Source: Bufo bufo (taxonomy: Eukaryota; Chordata; Amphibia; Anura; Bufonidae). From it: a stretch of DNA of 64,000 nt. This document shows, one piece after another, positions 46,228 to 56,674 of this stretch. The stretch is from the NCBI RefSeq assembly GCF_905171765.1, contig NC_053389.1:783252772-783316771 (forward strand), written 5' to 3'. The notes beneath the pieces were generated by a model. That model did not search any database. It worked only from the letters and a program-made list of their open reading frames with translations, and had not been told where the DNA came from. The position numbers were made by a program, and so were the translations under genes. How positions within the stretch are numbered: the stretch's first letter is position 1; the number at the start of each line of letters is the position of its first letter.

Positions 46228-46527
46228 TTCTAATGGTGGCCATACACATTCAATAGCCGTCAGCTTTATGGTCCACAGTTATCTATCCCACCTCCCCCCA
46301 AACACACGCACACACGTGAGGAGAGTGGAGAAAGCTGCTGTCAGACACCTCTGGCCGCAGCTTATATCCTGAAAGAACAAAAGGATCAGGAAAAATATTC
46401 ACTTCATCCAATCCTTCTGTAACCCAACATTATCTGTCGGGAGCCCTCCATACACATTAAACTGTTGGCTGAATCCTTCATAATCGACAGGTTTGGCCAA
46501 CAATATAGTAATGTGTATGGGGGCCTT
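46228..46527. mobile_element. CCATACA-type miniature element
   Basis: GGTGGCCATACACATTCAA at the left and TAATGTGTATGGGGGCC at the right are inverted ends. This is the best-preserved of three related copies. It is noncoding. Confidence 0.6.
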
Positions 46528-47577
46528 AACATTTTACCAAATCAAACAAAAGAGCCATTATCTCTAAAAGGAGAAGACTTATAAAAGTGGAGAACCTCCA
46601 GAAGAATACCTGGTCTCCAAAGAATGCAACAATATCCCATCCAAGATGCTCGTTGCTCTTAGGACCTCATTTGTATATTATAAAACATAAATTATCTTAA
46701 GAATGTGAGCACCTAGAAACATGAGACCAAGACAATTATGTTCAACTGTCAAGCGCACATGTCTCCGGTGAGATGGTTTTATTGTGACCTATCTGATGAC
46801 AGACCCCATTTAAAGACAGCTGTAAGCATGATCAGACTGGTCCACCAGAATAGCCAAGATTCCATCGCGGATCCAGGCTCTGATAAATCATTGAGCCCAA
46901 CAAAACACAACCCCATTTGGAGATTACTTTGGAGCCAATCACTCAGGTCTGTTTCTGACTGGATGCTTCACAAATTACCTAATAAGGATATATATAAAGG
47001 ATGTCTTATCCTCAGGATAGGTCTGACTACCAGCACCCCTGTCGATTAGCTTTTGAAGAGACCATGGCACTCTGGTGGCACTCTTAGGCCAATAATGTCA
47101 TGTTCATGGTCACATGTTCCAGAAAATCTCATCCTAAGCATGAAATATATTTCATGGATGTTTGGATTTATTTACAGAACATAAAATTAAAGTCAATCAT
47201 CAGTCACACATACAAAGTTTGTGGCCAATGAGTGTATGCACCTGCATGCTACATGTCCTCTTTCTTTAAGTTTCCTTTCCAAAGGTTCTCTGTTTCTGAG
47301 AATGGGCAGGAAGACAGCTCATGTCTGGCCATTAAGCTTAATGTGACTTCAGTGATTTCATTGTTAACATACAAACGTTTGTCCAGCCTAGTGCCATAAT
47401 CACACTTTCTAAAGCATTGCTCCACAATCAGTAAGTTCAAACTGATTTATATGGACAAGCTCTCCTTTTCTTCCATGATGAAGATGTCCTTTGGTAAGGA
47501 CAACTACATGGTAGGATCAGATTTGCCCACCAGGGGTTGGTGTCATCCTGACTGCACACACCATGGGGTAATGTTAC
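46528..47577. other. No gene seen
   Basis: Noncoding sequence. Short frames (46738-47049) have no recognisable content. Confidence 0.45.
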
Positions 47578-47579
47578 TA

Positions 47580-49146
47580 CACTGCTCAAAAAAATAAAGG
47601 GAACACTTAAACAACAGAATGTAACTCCAAGTCAATCACACTTCTGTGAAATCAAACTGTCCACTTAGGACAATCAATTTCACATGCTGTTGTGCAAATG
47701 GGATAGACAACAGGTGGAAATTATAGGCAATTAGCAAGACACCCCCAATAAAGGAGTGGTTCTGCAGGTGGTGACCACAGACCACTTCTCAGTTCCTATG
47801 CTTCCTGGCTGATGTTTTGGTCACTTTTGAATGCTGGCGGTGCTTTCACTCTAGTGGTAGCATGAGACGGAGTCTACAACCCACACAAGTGGCTCAGGTA
47901 GTGCAGCTTATCCAGGATGGCACATCAATGCGAGCTGTGGCAAGAAGGTTTGCTGTGTCTGTCAGCGTAGTGTCCAGAGCATGGAGGCGCTACCAGGAGA
48001 CAGGCCAGTACATCAGGAGACGTGGAGGAGGCCGTAGGAGGGCAACAACCCAGCAGCAGGACCGCTACCTCCGCCTTTGTGCAAGGAGGAACAAGAGGAG
48101 CACTGCCAGAGCCCTGCAAAATGACCTCCAGCAGGCCACAAATGTGCATGTGTCTGCTCAAATGGTCAGAAACAGACTCCATGAGGGTGATATGAGGGCC
48201 CGACGTCCACAGGTGGGGGTTGTGCTTACAGCCCAACACCGTGCAGGACGTTTGTCATTTGCCAAAGAACACCAAGATTGGCAAATTCGCCAATGGCGCC
48301 CTGTGCTCTTCACAGATGAAAGCAGGTTCACACTGAGCACATGTGACAGACGTGACAGAGTCTGGAGACGCCATGGAGAACGTTCTGCTGCCTGCAACAT
48401 CCTCCAGCATGACCGGTTTGGCATTGGGTCAGTAATGGTGTGGGGTGGCATTTCTTTGGAGGGCCGCACAGCCCTCCATGTGCTCACCAGAGGTAGCCTG
48501 ACTGCCATTAGGTACCAAGATGAGATCCTCAGACCCCTTGTGAGACCATATGCTGGTGCGGTTGGCCCTAGGTTCCTCCTAATGCAAGACAATGCTAGAC
48601 CTCATGTGGCTGGAGTGTGTCAGCAGTTCCTGCAAGACGAAGGCATTGATGCTATGGACTGGCCCGCTCGTTCCCCAGACCTGAATCCAATTGAGCACAT
48701 CTGGGACATCATGTCTCGCTCTATCCACCAACGTCACGTTGCACCACAGACTGTCCAGGAGTTGGCAGATGCTTTAGTCCAGGTCTGGGAGGAGATCCCT
48801 CAAGAGACCATCCGCCACCTCATCAGGAGCATGCACAGGCGTTGTAGGGAGGTCATACAGGCACGTGGAGGCCACACACACTACTGAGCCTCATTTTGAC
48901 TTGTTTTAAGGACATTACATCAAAGTTGGATCAGCCTGTAGTGTGTTTTTCCACTTTGATTTTGAGTGTGACTCCCAATCCAGACCTCCATGGGTTGAAA
49001 AATTTGATTTCAATTTTTTTATTTTTGTGTGATTTTGTTGTCAGCACATTCAACTATGTAAAGAACAACGTATTTCAGAAGAATATTTAATTAACTCAGA
49101 TCTAGGATGTGTTATTTTTGTGTTCCCTTTATTTTTTTGAGCAGTA
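47580..49146 (+). mobile_element. Complete Tc1-like element (DD34E type)
   Basis: 1567 bp. The ends CACTGCTCAAAAAAATAAAG and CTTTATTTTTTTGAGCAGTA are inverted with one terminal mismatch, and TA lies on both sides (47578-47579, 49147-49148). It carries an open transposase in the same direction. Confidence 0.93.
47862..48887 (+). CDS. Tc1-like transposase, 341 residues, DD34E
   Basis: A DNA transposase with an uninterrupted frame. The first ATG is at 47862; the frame is open a little further upstream but has no ATG there. Residues 1-60 form a helix-turn-helix unit ([20 protein letters not shown]), followed by an Arg/Gly-rich linker ([10 protein letters not shown]) and a second DNA-binding unit. 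The catalytic core has D152 (LFTDESRF), [10 protein letters not shown]243 ([10 protein letters not shown]) and E278 ([11 protein letters not shown]). The spacing of 34 is the classical Tc1 arrangement. The length matches intact family members (about 340). All key residues are present, so this copy could be active if transcribed. It is a different lineage from the DD36E and DD37E elements nearby. Confidence 0.94.
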   Translation: MRRSLQPTQVAQVVQLIQDGTSMRAVARRFAVSVSVVSRAWRRYQETGQYIRRRGGGRRRATTQQQDRYLRLCARRNKRSTARALQNDLQQATNVHVSAQMVRNRLHEGDMRARRPQVGVVLTAQHRAGRLSFAKEHQDWQIRQWRPVLFTDESRFTLSTCDRRDRVWRRHGERSAACNILQHDRFGIGSVMVWGGISLEGRTALHVLTRGSLTAIRYQDEILRPLVRPYAGAVGPRFLLMQDNARPHVAGVCQQFLQDEGIDAMDWPARSPDLNPIEHIWDIMSRSIHQRHVAPQTVQELADALVQVWEEIPQETIRHLIRSMHRRCREVIQARGGHTHY

Positions 49147-49148
49147 TA

Positions 49149-49642
49149 TATTGTTACTTTAAAATGATTTCATGATATTTTATGGCTCGGGATGTTGTTG
49201 AATAGGGGATATTTATTGTATGGCCTCGTTTTTTTTTACATCGTGGGGTCTTACATAGATTATATTGCACATACCTGTGTCTGGTGGTTGGTGATTTATT
49301 GGTCCTACTACCACTATACCCCATACACTTTCAGCCTCCTTGCTTTATATATTTATATATATGATACTCATTGATTTATTCCCAGATGGTGTGGGCTACC
49401 AGTGATGATGCCTTTTTCTGCCTCTTAGGCTTATTTTATGTATTTTATGTATTGTACTAATTATTCATCAAAAAATATTTTAATATTCTTGGTATTTTGT
49501 GGCTCGTGTTCTTTTTAGGTTTTGCGCACCACAGTACTAGACTGTTCTCCAGTAGATACAGTGCCTAATCCATTACTGGCTCCAAAGATCTAGGGGTGTG
49601 GGCCCTCAGAACCATTGGGAAGCCAAAAGATTTGTAAGAAAT
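49149..49642. other. No gene seen
   Basis: T-rich noncoding sequence with short TA stretches (near 49350). No coding or element ends. Confidence 0.45.
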
Positions 49643-50069
49643 TTAACATGACCTTCCAGTTCAAGAAAAATAAATCACATTAACTGGGGAATGAACAGAA
49701 CACATACATGGTGGCCTCCTTTTCATCTTTTTTTTTAGCTGCATATCCCAATTCCTAGGCTCTTTTTCTACCATACAAGATGGCTGCACCACTTCTGAGA
49801 CTGCCAGATGCATACTGTACATTTGGTAGGCTAAGACACTTCCTGCTGCCTTCTGATTGGCCAACACTGCTCATGTGAACAGTCCTGGACAACCAGGAAG
49901 TGTGCATCAAGCAGTGTGAGACGCAGTGAGCCCATCTTGGATGGCAGGAGAGGAGCCTGGGAACTAGAAGATCTGCAACCAAGAGGATGAAAAGGAGTCA
50001 ACCATGTACATTTTTTGTTCATTTCACAGTTAATGTGATTTTTTTTCTTGAACCAGAGGGTTACTTTAA
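49643..50069. mobile_element. TTAA-flanked miniature element
   Basis: Inverted ends: CCAGTTCAAGAAAAATAAAT at 49660 with CACATTAACTGGGGAATGAAC, against GTTCATTTCACAGTTAATGTG with CTTGAACCAGAGGGTTAC at the right. TTAA lies at 49643-49646 and 50066-50069. It shares its right TTAA with the next element. Confidence 0.65.
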
Positions 50070-50479
50070 AGGGGTTGTCTCATTTCAGACATTCATGGCA
50101 AACCATTAGATAATGCCACCAATGTCAGATGGATTCAGGTTCCACTTCTGGGACCTTATCCTATCTCCAGAACTAGGCCTCCATTCACTTCTATAGGAGT
50201 TCTGAAAATAGCCGACCACTGGCTCAGCTATTTCCGATAGTGCCATAGAGGTGAACTGAGAGGTGGCCGTGCATGCGCGATACGCTCTCCATTCATCAGT
50301 ATGGGACTTCTGAAAATAGCTGAGTGCCTTCATTCGGCTATTTTTGGAACTCCCATAGAAGTGAATAGAGAGCACCTTGCTCTCTCCTTTGCTTTGGGAG
50401 CCCCATACTGGAGATTGGAGCAGGTCCCACAGGTCTTAGTGATATGCCACTCATGTCTGAGATGACACAAGCCCTTTAA
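50066..50479. mobile_element. TTAA-flanked miniature element
   Basis: TTAAAGGGGTTGTCTCATTT on the left, GATGACACAAGCCCTTTAA on the right, with TCAGACAT/ATGTCTGA continuing the match inward. TTAA is at both edges. Same family as 54432-55004. Confidence 0.75.
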
Positions 50480-50789
50480 TGTTAGTATCATGTTACCATT
50501 ATCATGATATACTAAGTCAATGAGTATACCATCTAGGAGGTGGTGGGCACAGCCTCCAGAGAAGAGAAACATAGGTGGCAAATGAGATCTAAAAACAAGT
50601 GTAAGAAGAGTAGAGGACAACACTTCAATAATGTAAAGTCAGTCAGCAAAAAATAATAAATTGTATTTATTATAAACTGGGGATTACCTCATCATGGCCT
50701 AGCCCAGAGTTCTCCTCTAGGGACTCTGAAGCCACATATGACTCTCTGGCCACTGTCAAGTGGTTGGACACGACAAGGGAAAATAGCCA

Positions 50790-50925
50790 ACCCAAATATC
50801 CATCTGTAGACAGCTGTTTCTGTGTGCTTGCCCATCATCATTATGGAGCAGAAGTTTAGCTAGCTGAGTGTGATTGCTTAAATACATATTATTTTCCCAT
50901 GGAGCATTGCCACTACATCTCTATA
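50790..50925 (-). repeat. Dispersed copy of the hammerhead repeat family
   Basis: On the minus strand, TGATGATGGGCAAGC, GAAACAGCTGTC and TACAGATGG follow in hammerhead order (50850 down to 50801). Core C3 is A; the GAAA strand and the GTC triplet are intact. The neighbouring CATATTATTTTCCCATGGAG also occurs at about 54097. The Tc1 copy 2 is inserted at its right edge. Confidence 0.5.
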
Positions 50926-52488
50926 CACTGCGTGCAGAATTATTAGGCAAATGAGTATTTTGACCACATCATCCTCTTTATGCATGTTGTCTTACTCCAA
51001 GCTGTATAGGCTCGAAAGCCTACTACCAATTAAGCATATTAGGTGATGTGCATCTCTGTAATGAGAAGGGGTGTGGTCTAATGACATCAACACCCTATAT
51101 TAGGTGTGCATAATTATTAGGCAACTTCCTTTCCTTTGGCAAAATGGGTCAAAAGAAGGACTTGACAGGCTCAGAAAAGTCCAAAATAGTGAGATATCTT
51201 GCAGAGGGATGCAGCACTCTTAAAATTGCAAAGCTTCTGAAGCGTGATCATCGAACAATCAAGCGTTTCATTCAAAATAGTCAACAGGGTCGCAAGAAGC
51301 GTGTGGAAAAACCAAGGTGCAAAATAACTGCCCATGAACTGAGAAAAGTCAAGCGTGCAGCTGCCAAGATGCCACTTGCCACCAGTTTGGCCATATTTCA
51401 GAGCTGCACCATCACTGGAGTGCCCAAAAGCACAAGGTGTGCAATACTCAGAGACATGGCCAAGGTAAGAAAGGCTGAAAGACGACCACCACTGAACAAG
51501 ACACACAAGCTGAAACGTCAAGACTGGGCCAAGAAATATCTCAAGACTGATTTTTCTAAGGTTTTATGGACTGATGAAATGAGAGTGAGTCTTGATGGGC
51601 CAGATGGATGGGCCCGTGGCTGGATTGGTAAAGGGCAGAGAGCTCCAGTCCGACTCAGACGCCAGCAAGGTGGAGGTGGAGTACTGGTTTGGGCTGGTAT
51701 CATCAAAGATGAGCTTGTGGGGCTTTTTCGGGTTGAGGATGGAGTCAAGCTCAACTCCCAGTCCTACTGCCAGTTTCTGGAAGACACCTTCTTCAAGCAG
51801 TGGTACAGGAAGAAGTCTGCATCCTTCAAGAAAAACATGATTTTCATGCAGGACAATGCTCCATCACACGCGTCCAAGTACTCCACAGCGTGGCTGGCAA
51901 GAAAGGGTATAAAAGAAGAAAATCTAATGACATGGCCTCCTTGTTCACCTGATCTGAACCCCATTGAGAACCTGTGGTCCATCATCAAATGTGAGATTTA
52001 CAAGGAGGGAAAACAGTATACCTCTCTGAACAGTGTCTGGGAGGCTGTGGTTGCTGCTGCACGCAATGTTGATGGTGAACAGATCAAAACACTGACAGAA
52101 TCCATGGATGGCAGGCTTTTGAGTGTCCTTGAAAAGAAAGGTGGCTATATTGGTCACTGATTTGTTTTTGTTTTGTTTTTGAATGTCAGAAATGTATATT
52201 TGTGAATGTTGAGATGTTATATTGGTTTCACTGGTAAAAATAAATAATTGAAATGGGTATATATTTGTTTTTTGTTAAGTTTCCTAATAATTATGCACAG
52301 TAATAGTCACCTGCACACACAAATATCCCCCTAAAATAGCTAAAACTAAAAACAAACTAAAAACTACTTCCAAAAATATTCAGCTTTGATATTAATGAGT
52401 TTTTTGGGTTCATTGAGAACATGGTTGTTGTTCAATAATAAAATTAATCCTCAAAAATACAACTTGCCTAATAATTCTGCACTCCCTG
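50926..52488 (+). mobile_element. Complete Tc1-like element, copy 2 (DD37E type)
   Basis: 1563 bp, in the opposite orientation to copy 1. The right end is CTGCACTCCCTG with TA (52489-52490). The left end reads CACTGCGTGCAGAATTATTA after TA (50924-50925), differing from the usual CAGGGAGTGCAG at three of the first six bases. Inner repeats are retained at about 51106 and 52279. Confidence 0.94.
51144..52160 (+). CDS. Tc1-like transposase, 338 residues, DD37E (copy 2)
   Basis: An uninterrupted frame from ATG 51144, near-identical to the minus-strand copy at 3794-4810 (330 of 338 residues). Catalytic D144, D237 and E275 are present, with Asn at 238 as in most relatives. The basic segment QNSQQGRKKRVEKPR (44-58) links the two DNA-binding helix-turn-helix units. 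A TATA-like or other promoter was not identified. The protein looks functional on paper; the altered left terminal bases of its element may reduce cutting at that end. The high identity of two copies 47 kb apart suggests recent transposition. Confidence 0.94.
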   Translation: MGQKKDLTGSEKSKIVRYLAEGCSTLKIAKLLKRDHRTIKRFIQNSQQGRKKRVEKPRCKITAHELRKVKRAAAKMPLATSLAIFQSCTITGVPKSTRCAILRDMAKVRKAERRPPLNKTHKLKRQDWAKKYLKTDFSKVLWTDEMRVSLDGPDGWARGWIGKGQRAPVRLRRQQGGGGVLVWAGIIKDELVGLFRVEDGVKLNSQSYCQFLEDTFFKQWYRKKSASFKKNMIFMQDNAPSHASKYSTAWLARKGIKEENLMTWPPCSPDLNPIENLWSIIKCEIYKEGKQYTSLNSVWEAVVAAARNVDGEQIKTLTESMDGRLLSVLEKKGGYIGH

Positions 52489-52504
52489 TACATGGCTAGT
52501 CTCC

Positions 52505-53006
52505 TTAAAGGGAACCTGTCATCAACTGAATGCTGCCCATACTAATGGCAGCATGAAGTAGAGACAGGTGAGTTGATTTCAGTGGTCTGTCATTTAAAAG
52601 TTAAAAGTAAGTGGTTGCCGAGAACCAACATCACAATCATTGCAGACTAGACCTGGAAAAGAGTCATGGCCACCTGAGAAGAGTCATGATTATTCATAGA
52701 TTCCTGCTCTCCTGCCACCTGCTGATGACTGACAGTCTTCTACCTAGTTTTCTCCCTTTCTCTCTAGGAGAGAACTGCCGATGATCAGCAGATGGGCGGG
52801 AGAGCAAGAGATTACAAATAACCATTACTCTTCTCAGGTAGATTTGACTCTTTTCAAGGCCTGGGCTGAAATGATTATGATGCTGGTTCTCAGCAACCAC
52901 TTACTTTTAGCTCATGAGTGACACACTGCTGAGATCAGCATTTCTGTAAATCTTTTATGCTGCCCTCAGTGAGGTTAGCATAAAGTTGATGACAGGTTCC
53001 CTTTAA
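52505..53006. mobile_element. TTAA-flanked miniature element
   Basis: TTAAAGGGAACCTGTCATCA and TGATGACAGGTTCCCTTTAA are near-perfect inverted ends; the flanks CTCC and GGAG extend the symmetry. The interior has further inverted words (GAGTCATG, CTCTTTTCAAGGC). It is noncoding, 502 bp. Confidence 0.85.
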
Positions 53007-53072
53007 GGAGAGCCAGCACCTCCATAAGTTGATTCTCCTTTTTGTCATAGAAGAGACATGATATGGTGGTTA

Positions 53073-53389
53073 GGGCCCTTCACACAACCATATTTTTGTG
53101 CCCTCATCTTTTCCGCAATTTTGCGGAATGGATGCAGGCCCATTCATTTCAATGGGGCCACAAAAGATGTGGACAGCACACCTAGTGCTGTCTTCATCCG
53201 TACTTCCATTCCATTGAAATATAGACAAGATAGATTATGTCCTATTCCTGTCTGTAATTGTGAATAAGAATAGGCATTTCTATCATGCAGAAGGATGTTC
53301 TGATCCACAAAATGCGGAATGCACATCCATGTTTTGCAGATCTGCAATTTGTGGACCGCAAAAACGGATACAGTTGTGTGAATGCGCCC
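53073..53389. mobile_element. TWA-flanked Harbinger-like miniature element
   Basis: GGGCCCTTCACACAACCATA and CAGTTGTGTGAATGCGCCC are inverted ends, with TTA at 53070-53072 and 53390-53392. The interior has ATGCGGAATG and CCGCAAAAACGG words. It is noncoding. Confidence 0.8.
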
Positions 53390-53448
53390 TTATACTGCTG
53401 TCACATCTTAGTTTATAGTGCCTGCATTGAAGCGGAGATACACTAAGC

Positions 53449-53586
53449 CAGGGATGCTCAACCTGCGGCCCTCCAGCTGTTACAAAACTACAACTCCTTG
53501 TTGTAGACTGATAGCTGTAGGCTGTCAGGGCATGCTGGGAGTTGTATTTTTGCAACAGCTGGACAGCCGCAGGTTGGGCATCCCTG
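53449..53586. mobile_element. Very short hAT miniature element with exact 8-bp duplication
   Basis: CAGGGATGCTCAACCTGCGG and CCGCAGGTTGGGCATCCCTG are inverted ends. CACTAAGC at 53441-53448 and 53587-53594 is exact. It is only 138 bp long. A decayed relative may lie at 40130-40235. Confidence 0.92.
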
Positions 53587-53636
53587 CACTAAGCCAATGG
53601 AGAAGGGGGGAAGATAAGGGGGGTAATGGCTCTCAT

Positions 53637-53977
53637 TAAAGAGGTTATCCAGGTAAAGAAAATGATGACCTATCCTCAGGATAGGTCATTATTACATTGG
53701 CAGGGGTCAGAATACCGCCACCCCTGCCTATCCACTTTCTGGTGAACGTTGGGGGCTCCTGAGAGCTTTCCAAGCACAGCGCCATACAATGTATAGCGGC
53801 TATGCTTGGTATTGACTTGAATGGGGCTGAGCTACAACTAGGCCATATGACTGATGTATGATGACTTCACATGGCCTAGGAAGCTGATTGCCAGGGTTTG
53901 CCGATCTGACATTGATGACCTATTCTGAGGGTAGGTCATCGACAGCAGTTCCAGGATAGAAAGTAGTTCCCGTTAAG
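53637..53977. mobile_element. Bipartite miniature element family member
   Basis: TTAAAGAGGTTATCCAGG at the left, then GATGACCTATCCTCAGGATA. Inner words CAAGCACAGCGCC and GGCCTAGGAAGCTGATT match 35449-36300, and the right edge CTGAGGGTAGGTCATC is inverted to the left part. The right boundary is approximate. Confidence 0.55.
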
Positions 53978-54431
53978 GAGACCAGCTACGTGTAGAGACT
54001 TAATGGCAATGCTTCATGGGAAAATAATAAGAAATGAGGGATCTCCCAGATAAAGAGAACCTTCTCACTTCAATTTACCTGGTAATTGCCTCTTTGCATA
54101 TTATTATTTTCCCATGGAGCATTGCCAATAAGTCTCCATACACTGCTGGTCTCCTTAAGGAGAACCCCACCCCCTAAAAAGTCCATGTGCAGAATGCACA
54201 GAATAAAAGGCATTGAAAATAAACTTACACCAGTGTTTCTAACATGCACCAAGAGCGTGAGCCACTGTGCCACATCTGGTACATCTTCAGCTTGGCTGAA
54301 TAATCTGCAAAGTTGTTTTTTTGTTGATTATTATTATTTTTTTTAGTTTAGACCCTTTAGATATAGTATGTAACATGTATCAACTACACAGTCTGTATAA
54401 TATCAATTAATTTTTTGGAATTTGCTCTACT

Positions 54432-55004
54432 TTAAAGGTGTAAGCCCATCTAGGACACTGATGTCATATCACTAGGTGAGAGGTGAGACCCACACCTATC
54501 TTCTGAATGGTCATCCTCCTTTCATCGCTATTGGAGTCCCAAAAATAGCCAAGTATTGGTCTGGCTACATGTATTTCCAGCAGACCCATATCGGTGAATG
54601 GAGAGGTGGCCGCACTTGCACAGTGCACTCTCCGTTCACCACGGTGGGACATCCAGAAACAGCTCTCGCTTCGCTATTTTTGCAACTCCCATAGTGATGA
54701 ATGGAGGATGGACACGCGTGTATGGTGTACTGTCCTTCATGTCGTGAGCCTGGTTCTGGAGATAGAAGCAGGTCCCAGAGGTGAGACCTGCACCTATCTG
54801 ACATTAACAGGTAAAGGAATCCCAGCTGCTGTGTCTTTGTGAATAAGCTTCTTTTTATTTTCTCATGAAAGTAAAAGGTCCTACTCTCCCGTGCAGCGTG
54901 CAATACGGTGAAGTGCTGACCTGTTTCTTTCATTTGATTATCTGACATTAACGACATACCCTAGTGATAAGCCATCAATGTCTGAGATGGGCCAACCCCT
55001 TTAA
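54432..55004. mobile_element. TTAA-flanked miniature element
   Basis: TTAAAGGTGTAAGCCCATCT at the left, GAGATGGGCCAACCCCTTTAA at the right, TTAA at both edges. It shares internal words with 50066-50479 (ATGGCACTATCG-type and TTCACTTCTATAG-type blocks, diverged). Confidence 0.7.
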
Positions 55005-55289
55005 TGGTACATTAATAACCCTATATGCAGCAGTGTAGCTTGAGTTGCTTGTGGTTTACAATCATTATGTTTTTGTAAGGAAAATCAGGCATCCTGGTGA
55101 GCTTGTGCCCATTCCCACCAGTCAGAGGTGCATCTCTGAGAGACGAAGGGATTTCAGACTACCATAGACTCCCTGTAAGCATTGCTGTTAAGCTGCAGTC
55201 ACCAATCATGGTCAGTTGCTAATCAAGCAAATATTAAAAGAAGCCTGGAAAGCAATAGTGAACACAATACATACCTGTATGTGTAAGTT

Positions 55290-55699
55290 ATTATTATTAC
55301 TATTATTTATTAAAGTGCCATTCATTCCATGGTGCTGCACGTATGATAAGGGGGGCACATACAAAATAAAGAAAACATTGCAATAAGCATGAACAAGATG
55401 AGTTACAAACTGGTAAAGGGGGCTTACAAGCTACAATAGATGGGTGGGGGGATACAGTAGTTGAGGGTAAAGCTAGTCAAAAGATGGTACAGTGTCAGCT
55501 AGGTCACTGTAGGTTGTAGGCTTGTCTGGACAGGTGGGTTTTCAGGTTTCTTTTGAAGGTTTCCATGGTAGTTGAGCCTCGGATATCTTGCAGTAGACAG
55601 TTCCAGAGTTATATGAGATGCATGGAAGAAATCTTGGACGTGATTGTGAGATGAAGAGCATATCAGAGGAGACTAAAGAAGGAGGCCTTGTGATAGATT
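55290..55699 (-). pseudogene. L2-type LINE, 3' end
   Basis: On the minus strand the sequence ends ATGGCACTTTAATAAATAAT, a typical L2-type 3' tail with ATT-rich repeats. Upstream, the complement of GGTGGGTTTTCAGGTTTCTT and GGCAGTTCCAGAGTTAT encodes the decayed RT tail. It continues at 56675 after an inserted element. Confidence 0.6.
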
Positions 55700-56674
55700 A
55701 CAATGATTTTGCTACTGAGAGAAAAACATGATTTATACTAAAATGAGCACGCTGATTCCAAATATGAACTCGGAATTTGCCTGACACGTCTAGATTTTAA
55801 GTACATGCAAAGCCTATTGAGTTATAATATTAATGCATTATTTTGGAGATTTTCCAATGGACATGTCCAGACCTGTCCGGACGCACTCAGGCTGATGTCA
55901 GCAGTAAGTATATAAGGCAAGCTGGACAGATTTTGATAAAGTGATCTGTTATAGTGCTATCAGTTTTGAAACTTAAGATGGATAAACGCCAATGTGTTAA
56001 CGATCCAGACAATTTCTGCTACATATGTGGCAAATACACTACTTATGATCAGCGCAAGAATCTGACCAAGCGAGTGCGTCTTGCAGCTTGGGATGCATTT
56101 GTGCTAGTAGTGCAGAACTTCCTTGGGAACAGACGAGCTGGAAACTATGCTGAATTAGTAGACAACATGCTTACAGAATATGAACAACTTGGCTGCCGAA
56201 TGTCATTGAAAGTGCATTTCTTACATTCCCATCTTGACTTTTTCCCACCCAATTTGGGACACGTAAATAACGAACATGGAGGTTCCATAAAGATATTTCT
56301 ACAATGGAGAACAGGTATCAAGGCCCCTGGAATCCCAACATGATGGGGGACTACTGCTGGTTTTTGCAACAGGAAAATATGACCGTTCACAAACGCAAAA
56401 GCAGATGCCTGAAGCACTTTTAACAGTACTGGGCCTTACTCAAGTAAGACTTTTAAACTGAAAAACGAGACTTTTTGAAATTTTGCAATTCCATTCCATT
56501 CAGGTCATTTTTGGGGTAAAACTCGTTCTGTTCAAAATGATTCAATGCTTTCCAAGTGCATAATTCATTTAGGCATACTTATGCATAGCAAAATTTCGTG
56601 ACGTGTTAACACAATTCTGACTCCGGATATAGACAATTTTTTTTTGCCCAGTAGCAGACGAAAAGTTTTTTTTG
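55700..56674 (+). mobile_element. Internally deleted element carrying a CYICG-type protein
   Basis: This block interrupts an L2-type LINE. LINE sequence stops after GGCCTTGTGATAGATTA and resumes at GGGTTGCGTGG. Its edges carry imperfect inverted words: TTTTGCTACTGAGAGAAAAA on the left and the reverse complement of GCCCAGTAGCAGACGAAAAG on the right. No clear target duplication is visible. Inside lie a TATA-like AGTATATAAGG (about 55906) and the open frame described next. Confidence 0.5.
55978..56423 (+). pseudogene. CYICG-type transposon-associated protein, fused ends, frameshifted
   Basis: The ATG at 55978 opens a frame with PDNFCYICGKY near the N-terminus and then, after only about 15 residues, a segment ending in MSLKVHFLHSHLDFFPPN. 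I recognise these as the two ends of a much longer uncharacterised protein, repeated in arthropod, cnidarian and some vertebrate genomes, so the middle (probably several hundred residues) is missing. The first frame ends at 56343 because of a shift near 56278. The other frame carries on with RFHKDISTMENRYQG, MMGDYCWFLQQ and a short basic tail to TAA 56421-56423. The CxxC pair suggests a zinc-binding N-terminus. The molecular function is unknown to me; a role in transposition is inferred from its setting. Confidence 0.6.
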
